From the NCBI RefSeq assembly GCF_049800955.1, contig NZ_JBNAGA010000001.1:868001-932000 (forward strand): a stretch of DNA of 64,000 nucleotides. The letters run 5' to 3'. The DNA comes from JAKVBH01 sp049800955. GTDB lineage: Bacteria; Pseudomonadota; Alphaproteobacteria; Rhodobacterales; Rhodobacteraceae. Under the pieces are notes generated by a model. That model was not told the DNA's origin. It was given only the letters and a program-made list of their open reading frames with translations, and searched no databases. The position numbers were made by a program, and so were the translations under genes. Below, one piece after another: positions 1 to 10,120 of the stretch. Every line of letters starts with the position of its first letter. The first letter of the stretch is position 1.

Positions 1-2310
1 GAAAGCGTCGGAGACCTCGCTGGGGCGGATTGGGCCGCGGAGATTTCGGCCAAACTCGAGGAGATGGACAACGTCCGCCTCATGACGCGCACAGCCATCA
101 CCGGGGCCTATGATCAGGGCACCTATGGCGCTTGGGAGCGTGTCGGCCATCACCTGCCTGCGCAGGCCAACCTGCCCAAAAGTGCGTTCTGGCGGATCGC
201 GACGACGCGCGCGATCCTTGCGGCGGGCGCACTCGAACGTCCGATTGCTTTTGCGAATAATGACCGCCCGGGCATCATGATGGCGAGCGCTGTGCGCAGC
301 TATTTGCACCGCTACGGCGTCTCGCCCGGCGCTCGGGTGGCGGTCTTCGGCAACAACGACTCCGCACATCGCACCGCCCGTGATTTGCGCGCGGCGGGTG
401 TTCACGTCACCGCATTGATTGATGCCCGCCCCGAGGCGCCTGATCTCGAGGGCATCTCTGTGCTGCGCGGGGCCGTGGTCACCAACAGCAGCGGGCGCCG
501 TGGCCTCGAAGACATTTCTGTGGCGTTCGACGATGGCCGCACCGACCGGATTACCGCCGATTGTCTTGCGGTGTCAGGGGGGTGGAACCCGTCTGTGCAT
601 CTGACCTGCCACTTGAGCGCGCGCCCTGTGTGGAATGAGGCATTGTCGGCCTTTGTGCCCGCGCCCGGGGCTGTGCCGGGTTTGGAGGCCTGTGGCGCGG
701 CGGCGGGGGTCTTTTCGACGGCTGGCTGTCTGGAAGACGGGCGGCGCGCTGGCTTGGCCGCGCTCTCTGAGCTGGGGCGCAAGTCTGTCGATGTGGCGCT
801 GCCGGAGGCAGAGGATGCGGCATACCGGATCAAACCGCTCTGGGCCGTGCCCGGAAAGTCGCGGGCCTGGCTCGATTTTCAAAACGATGTGACGGTCAAG
901 GATGTGAAACAGGCGGGCGCGGAAAACTTCCGATCGGTCGAACACATGAAACGCTACACAACGCAGGGCATGGCAACGGATCAGGGCAAGAACTCCAACG
1001 TGGGCGCTCTGGCGGTCCTTGCCGATGCGACAGGCCGCAGCATTCCCGAGACTGGCACGACGACGTTCCGTCCCCCGTTCAGCCCCGTGCCTCTGGGTGC
1101 CATGGGCGCCAGCGGACCGGACAAGGGTTTTGCGCCGGAGCGCTTTACCACCTCCCATGCGGCGAGCCTCGCCCGGGGTGCGCCCGTGATGGAGGCTGGT
1201 CTCTGGTATCGTCCCAGCTATTTCCCGCAGGCGGGCGAGACGCGCTGGCAGCAATCCTGCGACAGGGAAGTTGGCTACGTGCGCCAGAGCGTTGGGATTT
1301 GTGATGTCTCAACGCTTGGAAAGATCGATATTCAGGGACCTGACGCGGCCAAGCTTCTCGATTTCGCCTATTGCAATACGTTTTCGACCCTCAAGGAGGG
1401 ACGTGTGCGGTACGGGCTGATGCTGCGCGAAGATGGGCATGTCATGGATGATGGGACAACAGCCCGGTTGGGCCCGACCCATTATGTCATGACGACAACC
1501 ACTGCCGCGGCAGGGCTTGTGATGCGGCACCTTGAGTTCATTGCGCAGGTCCTCAAGCCCGAATGGGATGTGCGATTTACCTCCGTGACAGAACAATGGG
1601 CGCAGTTTGCCGTGGCGGGACCTCAGGCGCGGGCGCTGCTTGAAAACGTGCTGGAGGTACCTTTGAGTGCGCAGGACTGGCCGTTCATGTCCTGCGGCCC
1701 TGTTCAGATTGGAGGCATCGCGGCGCGGCTGTTTCGCATCTCATTCTCCGGTGAGCAGGGCTACGAAATTGCAGTGCCGGCGCGGTATGGGGCCGCGCTC
1801 TTTGAGGCGCTTGTGGCGCGCGCCGAAGAGATGGGCGGCGGGGCCTATGGCATGGAAGCGCTCAACGTGCTGCGTATCGAGAAAGGCTTCATCACCCATT
1901 CCGAGATCGATGGGCGTATAACGGCGTTTGACATCGGTATGGGGCGGATGGTGTCGGCGAAGAAAGCCTGCGTCGGACAAGTGATGGCAGCGCGGCCGGG
2001 GTTGTTGGACGCAACGCGGCCACAGCTCGTTGGCCTCAAACCGGTCGGCGAAACGCTGCGGATCACGGCCGGCGCACGGCTGTATGAAAAAGGCGCGGAA
2101 CCCAGGCGCGCCAATGATCAGGGCTATGTAACATCCAACGGCCACTCGCCGACGCTGGGCCACGAGATTGCACTCGGTTTCGTTAGCAATGGACCTGAAC
2201 GTCATGGCGAGATCATGCAAATGGTAGACGGATTGAGAGGGATCGAAGGGCAGGTTGAGATTTGCCATCCCGTGTTCCTTGATCCTGAGGGAGGGCGTAT
2301 GCGTGGTTGA
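1..2310 (+). CDS. soxA: Sarcosine oxidase alpha subunit SoxA (5' end outside window)
   Basis: Large subunit of heterotetrameric sarcosine oxidase, which demethylates sarcosine to glycine, passes the one-carbon unit to tetrahydrofolate and reduces O2 to peroxide. The frame is open from base 1 (E-S-V-G-D...), so the ATG at 64 is internal and the 769 visible residues are about three quarters of a protein that is usually near 1000. A nucleotide-binding segment (VAVFGNNDSAHRTA, from about base 337) is followed by the SoxA signature VEHMKRYTTQGMATDQGK (about 936-990). From about 1200 to the end comes a glycine-cleavage T-protein-like, folate-binding half, with GEQGYEIAVPA near 1750. The stop overlaps soxG. 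soxB and soxD are expected just upstream, outside the window. The family call is firm. Confidence 0.95.
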   Translation, partial: ESVGDLAGADWAAEISAKLEEMDNVRLMTRTAITGAYDQGTYGAWERVGHHLPAQANLPKSAFWRIATTRAILAAGALERPIAFANNDRPGIMMASAVRSYLHRYGVSPGARVAVFGNNDSAHRTARDLRAAGVHVTALIDARPEAPDLEGISVLRGAVVTNSSGRRGLEDISVAFDDGRTDRITADCLAVSGGWNPSVHLTCHLSARPVWNEALSAFVPAPGAVPGLEACGAAAGVFSTAGCLEDGRRAGLAALSELGRKSVDVALPEAEDAAYRIKPLWAVPGKSRAWLDFQNDVTVKDVKQAGAENFRSVEHMKRYTTQGMATDQGKNSNVGALAVLADATGRSIPETGTTTFRPPFSPVPLGAMGASGPDKGFAPERFTTSHAASLARGAPVMEAGLWYRPSYFPQAGETRWQQSCDREVGYVRQSVGICDVSTLGKIDIQGPDAAKLLDFAYCNTFSTLKEGRVRYGLMLREDGHVMDDGTTARLGPTHYVMTTTTAAAGLVMRHLEFIAQVLKPEWDVRFTSVTEQWAQFAVAGPQARALLENVLEVPLSAQDWPFMSCGPVQIGGIAARLFRISFSGEQGYEIAVPARYGAALFEALVARAEEMGGGAYGMEALNVLRIEKGFITHSEIDGRITAFDIGMGRMVSAKKACVGQVMAARPGLLDATRPQLVGLKPVGETLRITAGARLYEKGAEPRRANDQGYVTSNGHSPTLGHEIALGFVSNGPERHGEIMQMVDGLRGIEGQVEICHPVFLDPEGGRMRG

Positions 2311-2854
2311 CTTGATCGCTCAATCGGCCTTCGAGGGCCTGTTGCCCAAAGAGATCGGAGATGTCCGATTGGTGGAGCTGGATGCGGGGCCCCTCACGCT
2401 GCTGCAGCCTTTTGCCGGAACGCGAGACGCGCTGGATCAACTTCTGAAGACACGCCTTGGTGTATCCTGCCCCGCACCGGGGCGAATGGTCGGCAAGGCA
2501 GGTGCGCGCATCATGTGGTTCGGCCGGGATGATTACATGATGATAGGCCTGCAAGCCCCTGAAGGTGTTGAGGAGTTTGCCTCCGTGACGGATCAGTCCG
2601 ATGCCTGGGGGATCTGCGAAATCCGTGGCGCGGGCGCAGAAGCCGTGCTCTCCCGGCTGGTGCCGGTCGATCTGCGGGGAAAAAACTTCAAACGCGGTCA
2701 TACCTGCCGAACCATGCTCGCTCACGTGAATGTCAGCATTTCTCTAACGGGCGAAGATGTGTTTCAAATCATGGGTTTCCGCTCCATGGCTCACACGATG
2801 GTTCATGATCTGGCGCAAGCCATGACCCATGTGGCCGCGCGCGCTGGAAACTGA
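2303..2854 (+). CDS. soxG: Sarcosine oxidase gamma subunit SoxG
   Basis: Small gamma subunit of heterotetrameric sarcosine oxidase. It packs against SoxA and is required for assembly. The open frame runs further upstream, but the best start is GTG at 2303, preceded by the purine-rich GAGGGAGGG (about 2287-2295). This gives 183 residues, the usual size, and an 8-base overlap with the soxA stop that implies translational coupling. Typical features are the early LPKEIGDVRLVEL, the central DDYMMIGLQAPEGV and the C-terminal FQIMGFRSMAHTMVHDL. The family diverges quickly, so part of the assignment rests on its place directly after soxA. Confidence 0.9.
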   Translation: MVDLIAQSAFEGLLPKEIGDVRLVELDAGPLTLLQPFAGTRDALDQLLKTRLGVSCPAPGRMVGKAGARIMWFGRDDYMMIGLQAPEGVEEFASVTDQSDAWGICEIRGAGAEAVLSRLVPVDLRGKNFKRGHTCRTMLAHVNVSISLTGEDVFQIMGFRSMAHTMVHDLAQAMTHVAARAGN

Positions 2855-2906
2855 TCCACAGACGGGTTATTTCTGGACGGACATATAATCCGTCGGAGTT
2901 CGTTTC

Positions 2907-3200
2907 ATGTTGCGTTTGCCCCTCGCCGTTGCGTTATGCGCTGCCGCCTTTGTGAGCCCTGTGGCCGCCAATCCCGATTGTGCCGTCTTTGGCGCGATTG
3001 CCGAAACAGCTGTGGCGGAGCGTCAGGCTGATGCCGAGATGATGGCGACGATGGTCAAGATCGCGGAAGGGTTTGAGGGCAACGACGAGAGGTTTCGCGC
3101 GGCTGTGCCTGCGATCGTCGAATTCGTTTGGGGGCTGCCCGGCGAGCAGCTGTCTGCGGATGTTGGCGCCGCCTGGCAAGCGCAATGCGAAGCGATGTGA
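2907..3200 (+). CDS. Small secreted protein, unknown function
   Basis: A 97-residue protein with a clear Sec signal peptide (about residues 1-21, hydrophobic core LPLAVALCAAAFVSP, cleavage near VAA-NPD). The mature part is about 76 residues, mildly acidic and mostly helical, with one cysteine near each end that could form a disulfide in the periplasm. GGAG at 2895-2898 lies 8 bases before the ATG. The 52-bp gap after soxG contains a small dyad (GACGGA 2876-2881 / TCCGTC 2889-2894), so it probably has its own promoter. I do not recognise the family. Confidence 0.7.
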   Translation: MLRLPLAVALCAAAFVSPVAANPDCAVFGAIAETAVAERQADAEMMATMVKIAEGFEGNDERFRAAVPAIVEFVWGLPGEQLSADVGAAWQAQCEAM

Positions 3201-3256
3201 GCAGGCCCGACCGAAGGCCCCTCGACTCGGACGCGTGAGCGTCAGATAATGCGCGC

Positions 3257-5218
3257 ATGAGTCTGCCCCCTGGTTTTTTGGATGAATTGCGCACCCGCGT
3301 GAGCCTCGCCGACGTGGTGGGCCGCAAAGTCATGTGGGACAACCGCAAGAGCAATCAGGCCAAGGGCGATCTCTGGGCCCCGTGCCCGTTTCATCACGAA
3401 AAAACCGCCAGTTTTCACGTCGATGACCGGAAGGGGTTTTACTATTGCTTTGGCTGTCACCAGAAGGGTGACGCGATCTCGTTTGTGAAAGAGACCGAGA
3501 ATGTAGGTTTCATGGAGGCGGTCGAGATATTGGCGGGCGAGGCGGGGCTGCCGATGCCTGCGCGTGATCCAAAAGCCAAGGAGAAGGCAGACCGGCGCAC
3601 GCAGCTGAGCGACGTCATGGAACTCGCGGTGCAGCACTATCGCCTGCAATTGCGCACAGGCGCGGGCGCTGGCGCGCGGGAGTACCTGACCAGACGGGGT
3701 TTGTCAGAGCCCGTTCTGGAGCGTTTCGAGATCGGATTTGCGCCCGAAGGCTGGCAAGGCCTGTGGGATCATCTGAAGTCAAAATCAGTTCCGGACGATC
3801 TCATTCTTGGAGCGGGCCTCGCGAAACCCTCCAACAAAGGCAAGGCGCCTTATGACACGTTTCGCAACAGGATCATGTTTCCGATCCGCGATGCGCGAGG
3901 GCGTGCCATTGCCTTCGGCGGGCGTGCGATGGACCCGGCCGACAATGCGAAATACCTCAATTCCCCGGAGACAGAGCTCTTCGACAAGGGGCGCACGCTG
4001 TACCATCATGGACCGGCGCGCGAGGCGGCGGGCAAAGGCCAAAAGCTGATTGTCGCCGAAGGCTATATGGATGTGATCGCGTTGACCGAGGCGGGGTTTG
4101 AGGCCTCCGTTGCGCCTTTGGGCACGGCGGTGACGGAGCATCAATTGGCCCTGCTGTGGCGGATTACGGATGAGCCCGTTGTTGCGCTGGATGGGGACAC
4201 TGCGGGGTTGCGCGCGGCCTACAGAGTGATCGATCTCGCGTTGCCCCTGTTGGAAGCGGGCAAGTCCTTGCGGTTTGCCTTGATGCCAGAGGGCATGGAT
4301 CCGGATGATTTGATCCGGGCCAAGGGGCCTGAAGGCGTGCGCGAGGTGCTTGATGCGGCCATGCCCATGGTCGATCTGCTCTGGCGGCGTGAAACGGAAG
4401 GGGTTGTTCTTGATAGCCCGGAGCGAAAAGCGGCGCTGGACAAGGCGCTGCGCGACAAACTTCGGACGATCAAGGACGACAACGTGCGCCGGCATTACGG
4501 TGATGCCATCAAGGAATTGCGCTGGCAATTGTTCCGGCCAAACCGGGGCGGGGCCGGGCCTCGAACGGGCCGGTCTGCGTGGCATCAAGGTCCGCAAGCG
4601 CCACTGCCCGTGACGAAGAGTTCAGCGCTTGTGGCGTCTGGCGATGCGGCAGCGGAGCGCTTGCGGGTCCAGGTGATCCTGGCCGCTGCCCTCACCACTT
4701 CTGCGATTGCTCTCGAATTCGAAACCCAGCTGGAGAATTTGCCTTGCCCGGAACCGGATCTGGAGCGGTTGCGCGATACGATCCTGCGCCATGCCGAGGA
4801 CGGTCAGGAAGCGCTTTGGGCTGCGGCAACCAATGCAGTGGGCGCGGACGTCCTTGAAAGACTGATGGGTCACCCCCATGTGGCGATAACGCCCTGTATC
4901 CGCAAGCCGGGCGATGTGGAACTCGCGCGCATGACACTCGCGGAAGAATTGGCCAAGTTGCACACGCGACAAGGCCGGTCGGCCGAAATCGCGGAAGCAG
5001 AGGAGGAGATGACAGGCGTTGTTGATGAAGCCGTGACCTGGCGGCTCAGCCAGGCGGCCGAAGCGCATAACAGAGCCCTGGCAGGTCAGCAAAAAGACAC
5101 GGCCGAGTACGACACAGGCCCCAATGGCGCACGTATCAACCGCGACGAACGCGACGCATTTGCCGCGATGCTGAAAAACATTACCTATGCAAAACCGCCC
5201 AAGCGGTCTGGCAAATGA
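3257..5218 (+). CDS. dnaG: DNA primase DnaG
   Basis: Synthesises RNA primers at the replication fork in partnership with the DnaB helicase. Length is 653 residues, normal for alphaproteobacteria. The N-terminal CHC2 zinc-binding domain is intact (C43-x2-H46 and C64-x2-C67, within APCPFHHEKT and FYYCFGCHQK). It is followed by the primase core and a TOPRIM domain carrying the AEGYMDVIAL glutamate near residue 268 and DGDTAG near residue 311. The last 200 residues are the variable helicase-interaction domain. It lies directly upstream of rpoD, the conserved macromolecular-synthesis pairing, but with a 124-bp regulatory gap, so rpoD need not depend on its promoter. Confidence 0.97.
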   Translation: MSLPPGFLDELRTRVSLADVVGRKVMWDNRKSNQAKGDLWAPCPFHHEKTASFHVDDRKGFYYCFGCHQKGDAISFVKETENVGFMEAVEILAGEAGLPMPARDPKAKEKADRRTQLSDVMELAVQHYRLQLRTGAGAGAREYLTRRGLSEPVLERFEIGFAPEGWQGLWDHLKSKSVPDDLILGAGLAKPSNKGKAPYDTFRNRIMFPIRDARGRAIAFGGRAMDPADNAKYLNSPETELFDKGRTLYHHGPAREAAGKGQKLIVAEGYMDVIALTEAGFEASVAPLGTAVTEHQLALLWRITDEPVVALDGDTAGLRAAYRVIDLALPLLEAGKSLRFALMPEGMDPDDLIRAKGPEGVREVLDAAMPMVDLLWRRETEGVVLDSPERKAALDKALRDKLRTIKDDNVRRHYGDAIKELRWQLFRPNRGGAGPRTGRSAWHQGPQAPLPVTKSSALVASGDAAAERLRVQVILAAALTTSAIALEFETQLENLPCPEPDLERLRDTILRHAEDGQEALWAAATNAVGADVLERLMGHPHVAITPCIRKPGDVELARMTLAEELAKLHTRQGRSAEIAEAEEEMTGVVDEAVTWRLSQAAEAHNRALAGQQKDTAEYDTGPNGARINRDERDAFAAMLKNITYAKPPKRSGK

Positions 5219-5251
5219 CGAATTGTAAACGAATATCCATCCAAAAGGGTG

Positions 5252-5311
5252 TGCGAATCAACGGAATTTAGTATTGATTCGCATTAATCGAATCAGGCCC
5301 TACGTGATTCG
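5252..5311. promoter_or_regulatory. Cluster of four GANTC (CcrM) sites with inverted repeats upstream of rpoD
   Basis: The 124-bp dnaG-rpoD gap contains four copies of the 7-mer CGAATCA in alternating orientation: 5254-5260 (+), 5275-5281 (-), 5289-5295 (+) and 5305-5311 (-). Each contains one GANTC, the target of the alphaproteobacterial cell-cycle methylase CcrM. The first pair extends to a perfect 10-bp inverted repeat (TGCGAATCAA 5252-5261 / TTGATTCGCA 5274-5283). The middle pair is a 7-7-7 palindrome. By composition about 0.2 such sites would be expected in 60 bp. A role in rpoD transcription is inferred from position only. Confidence 0.7.
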
Positions 5312-5342
5312 TGCCCACGCCCCTTTAGCCCAGGAGCCCTGA

Positions 5343-7324
<1,982 letters not shown>

Positions 7325-7325
<1 letters not shown>

Positions 7326-7612
7326 TGACCACGCTGCCCGCGTCTTTTTGGTGGGCAGCGGCCATTTTTGCCGTCAACGTCATTGGCTATCTCACGATGA
7401 TCTGGGACAAATTCTGCGCCCGACGCGGGATGTGGCGGGTGCCCGAGGAGCGCATGCTGACCATGGCGTTCATGGGCGGCGCGCTCGGGTGCAAAGCGGC
7501 GCAATTCGCGGTGCGCCACAAAACCCGGAAACAACCCTTTGCGCGGCAATTGAACTGGGCGCTCGGCTTCAATATCCTCGTGGCAGTGTTCGCGGTGTAT
7601 CGTCTCCTGTGA
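7325..7612 (+). CDS. DUF1294 family small membrane protein
   Basis: A 95-residue inner-membrane protein with two or three predicted membrane helices: FWWAAAIFAVNVIGYLTMI at the N-terminus, a central weak helix, and LGFNILVAVFAVYRLL at the C-terminus. The family hallmarks W-D-K-x-x-A near residue 28 and the GGALG segment near residue 57 match DUF1294. Function is unknown. Its ATG overlaps the rpoD stop by one base (TAATG), so it is probably co-translated with the sigma factor. Confidence 0.8.
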
Positions 7613-7679
7613 TGACCTGAGCATCGGTAGAAACGATGTGCTTTTGTGACTGACCTGACCTGATCTGAAGGAGGAGACC

Positions 7680-7940
7680 ATGTCGTTGCTTTCGAAATTA
7701 TTTGGCGGTGGGAAATCCCCCGAAGCCGCGCCAAAAGGCGAGATCTATGAAGGGTTCTCCATCACAGCCACGCCCCAACGCGCGGATGGCGGCTACCGCA
7801 TCGGCGCTTTGATTGAAAAAGACGGCAAACGCCATGATCTGATACGGGCCGATGTGATCGCAGATCACGATACGGCCGTTGAGGCATCTGTCGCCAAGGC
7901 GAAGCAGATGATCGATCAAATGGGTGACAGGCTGTTCTAA
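7680..7940 (+). CDS. HlyU family protein
   Basis: An 86-residue protein of the HlyU family, named after a Vibrio haemolysin activator. In this lineage the small HlyU-domain protein has no demonstrated regulatory role. A short basic/glycine N-terminus (LLSKLFGGGKS) is followed by a compact alpha/beta domain with YEGFSITATPQRADGGYRIG and a C-terminal helix ending QMIDQMGDRLF, all typical of the family. A perfect Shine-Dalgarno (AAGGAGG, 7668-7674) precedes the ATG. It stands alone, 68 bp after the DUF1294 gene. Confidence 0.8.
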   Translation: MSLLSKLFGGGKSPEAAPKGEIYEGFSITATPQRADGGYRIGALIEKDGKRHDLIRADVIADHDTAVEASVAKAKQMIDQMGDRLF

Positions 7941-8084
7941 GCCGCGGCGAGGGTCCGATCCAAGCCTTCGTTCACGCATTCTCACGTGCTGTCACGCCAC
8001 CGGTCTCGCCGGATCACGGCTGCGCGCGCACGTGTTCACAAAGTAACTTCGCCCCCCATCTCTCTCATCACAAGGAGAGAGATC

Positions 8085-8321
8085 ATGAAACGCATTTTCG
8101 TGGGCCTTTTGGCATTCGCCCCACTCACACTGCCCGCCAGCGCGCTGGCGAGCTACGGCCCTGTCATCACTCAAGAGCAAGCAGCCGGTTTGCATGTCAC
8201 GCAAACCGCATGGCTGGGCCTGCGCTCAATCGCGGATCACGACTGTATCACTGTTGTGCAGACCGATCCCGCCCCCACAGGTGAGGCTTTTGCCTGCGCT
8301 GTCCCCCTGCAAGGTAATTGA
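8085..8321 (+). CDS. Small secreted protein, unknown function
   Basis: The open frame extends further 5', but the start at 8085 is preceded by AAGGAGAG (8072-8079) and begins a signal peptide (MKRIFVGLLAFAPLTLPASALA-SYG). This gives 78 residues with a mature part of about 56. Two cysteines (DHDCITVV and FACAVPL) could form a disulfide in the periplasm. I do not recognise the family. Confidence 0.6.
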   Translation: MKRIFVGLLAFAPLTLPASALASYGPVITQEQAAGLHVTQTAWLGLRSIADHDCITVVQTDPAPTGEAFACAVPLQGN

Positions 8322-8363
8322 TCAGCTTCACCTCAGCCGGGTCCGCGGGTATAGATTTGCTCG

Positions 8364-8795
8364 ATGCAAACGAGCTTCTCCCTCCAAACCCGCGGGCCCG
8401 GTCTTTACGAGTTTACTGCCCAGCTGGCCGCTTGGCTCAAAGCGCAGGCACCCCGGCATGATGGTTTGTTGACGCTGATGGTGCGGCACACCTCTGCGTC
8501 GCTTCTCATTCAGGAAAACGCCGATCCGGACGTACAAGTTGATCTCAACGCCTTTCTTCAGCGCCTCGTGCCGCGCACGAGCGATCCCTCCATGGCTTAC
8601 CTGACCCATACCTATGAGGGGCCCGATGATATGCCTGCGCATATCAAGGCAGCGCTATTGCCCGTCTCCCTGAGCATTCCGGTGCAGTCTGGGGTGATGC
8701 GGCTAGGCACATGGCAGGGGATTTATCTGTTCGAACACAGAGATCGTCCGCATAGCCGTGAGATTGCGGCGCATTTTGCCGTGAGCCGCGTCTAG
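8364..8795 (+). CDS. YjbQ / UPF0047 family protein (secondary thiamine-phosphate synthase type)
   Basis: A 143-residue protein of the YjbQ family, small trimeric metal-binding proteins. Some members show weak thiamine-phosphate synthase activity in vivo, but the true role is unsettled. The family signatures are present: MVRHTSASLLIQENADPDV (about residues 40-58), HTYEGPDDMPAHIK with its metal-binding histidines (about 82-95), and GTWQGIYLFEHRDRPHSR near the C-terminus. The 3' end overlaps the convergent oxidoreductase gene by four bases. No link to thiamine genes is seen here. Confidence 0.9.
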   Translation: MQTSFSLQTRGPGLYEFTAQLAAWLKAQAPRHDGLLTLMVRHTSASLLIQENADPDVQVDLNAFLQRLVPRTSDPSMAYLTHTYEGPDDMPAHIKAALLPVSLSIPVQSGVMRLGTWQGIYLFEHRDRPHSREIAAHFAVSRV

Positions 8796-10087
8796 CAGCC
8801 GAGCCGGTCGCGCAAGGCATACCAGGTCATCGCCAGCGCAAGCAGAGGCGTACGCATGCGAGGGCCACCCGGAAAAGGCGCAGAGGGCAGGGCGGCCATC
8901 GTGTCGAACCCATCGCTTTCGCCTTGAATGGCCTGTGCCATAAGCGCGCCGGCATGGGTGGCCGTGCCCACGCCGTGACCGGAATATCCGGACGCGGACA
9001 GCACGCCCGGGGCCAATTGTGTCAGGTAGGGCAGGCGTTTCATTGTAATGGCCAACGTACCGCCCCAAGCGTAGTCAATCTTGACGTCCTTGAGATGCGG
9101 GAAAATCTGCAGCATCGGCTTGCGAACCTTGGCTGCGATGTCTTTCGGAAAGCGATAGCCATAGCTTTCGCCGCCGCCAAAGAGCAGCCGCCCGTCATGG
9201 GACAATCGGAAGTAATTCACCACAAAGCGCTCATCCGCCACGGCCGCATCCTGCGTCAGCACGTCTGCCTGACGGCTGCCGAGCGGCTCTGTCGCTGCAA
9301 CGAAATTGTTGATGGGCATCACGCGCGCGGCAACCTGCGGCGCGAGAGTGCCGAGATAGCCATTGCAAGCCAGCACGATGTGATCCGCTCTGACGCTGCC
9401 CCGGGCCGTCTGCACATGGCCGGGTGTGAGCGCGGTCACACGGGTGTTTTCATACACCTCCGCGCCGTGTTGTACCGCCGCCGCGCCCATGCCCTGAGCA
9501 AAACGCAAGGGATGCAGATGACCCGCGCCGCGATCGATCGCACCGCCCCGGTAGTCCGGAGACGGACAAAGCGCCGCGAAAGCGTCCTCGGACAATGCCT
9601 CAATCTCGGTATAGCCGTATCGGTCCTGCAAAAAGGCCACGTAATCATGCAGGTCCTGAACTTCGCCCGGCGTTGATCCCGCCGATGCGATGCCGGGGCG
9701 CAGATAGCACGCGATACCGTGGCGAGCGATGATACCCCGGACACAGGCCTTGGCCTCCTCTCCCAGATGCCAATACGTGGCCGCGTCCTCGCGCCCGAGC
9801 ATCTTCTCAAGCTGCACCTGATCCAGGCGTTGACCGGAGCCCAGCTGCCCCCCGTTGCGCCCTGACGCACCGCTGCCCACGCGCGACGCTTCCAGGACAA
9901 CGACGCGGCGTCCGGCCTCCGCCAGATGCAGCGCACAGGACAGGCCCGTAAACCCGGCCCCAATGACGCAGACATCCGCGCGCACATCGCTCTGCAGCGC
10001 CGGAAAGCTGCCAATATCAAGGGCTGTGGCGGCATACCAACTGCGGGCATGTTGGCCCGGTGTGTCATTGGCCGTCAAAAGATCCAT
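8792..10087 (-). CDS. FAD-dependent oxidoreductase, PuuB / amine-oxidase type (DAO family)
   Basis: A 431-residue flavoprotein of the DAO/glycine-oxidase fold, closest in pattern to gamma-glutamylputrescine oxidase (PuuB). That enzyme oxidises a gamma-glutamyl amine to the aldehyde, releasing ammonia and H2O2. The dinucleotide-binding motif G43-A-G45-F-T-G48 is followed by the acidic end of beta-2 (VVLEASRVGSGASGRNGGQ). The C-terminal half has the typical GYSGHGVGTATHAG segment. It is the last gene of the minus-strand set (two GS-like ligases, amidotransferase, PAAT-type transporter), which supports the gamma-glutamylation role. The actual amine cannot be read from sequence. Confidence 0.88.
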   Translation of the reverse strand: MDLLTANDTPGQHARSWYAATALDIGSFPALQSDVRADVCVIGAGFTGLSCALHLAEAGRRVVVLEASRVGSGASGRNGGQLGSGQRLDQVQLEKMLGREDAATYWHLGEEAKACVRGIIARHGIACYLRPGIASAGSTPGEVQDLHDYVAFLQDRYGYTEIEALSEDAFAALCPSPDYRGGAIDRGAGHLHPLRFAQGMGAAAVQHGAEVYENTRVTALTPGHVQTARGSVRADHIVLACNGYLGTLAPQVAARVMPINNFVAATEPLGSRQADVLTQDAAVADERFVVNYFRLSHDGRLLFGGGESYGYRFPKDIAAKVRKPMLQIFPHLKDVKIDYAWGGTLAITMKRLPYLTQLAPGVLSASGYSGHGVGTATHAGALMAQAIQGESDGFDTMAALPSAPFPGGPRMRTPLLALAMTWYALRDRLGC

Positions 10088-10120
10088 GGGATCCCGTCCT
10101 CGTGCTGCAGGTGGATGGCT

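Noticed and set aside
2899..2913. LexA-like box before the small secreted protein
   Set aside because: GTTC-N7-GTTG has a mismatch at the last base and overlaps the start codon of a protein with no repair link.
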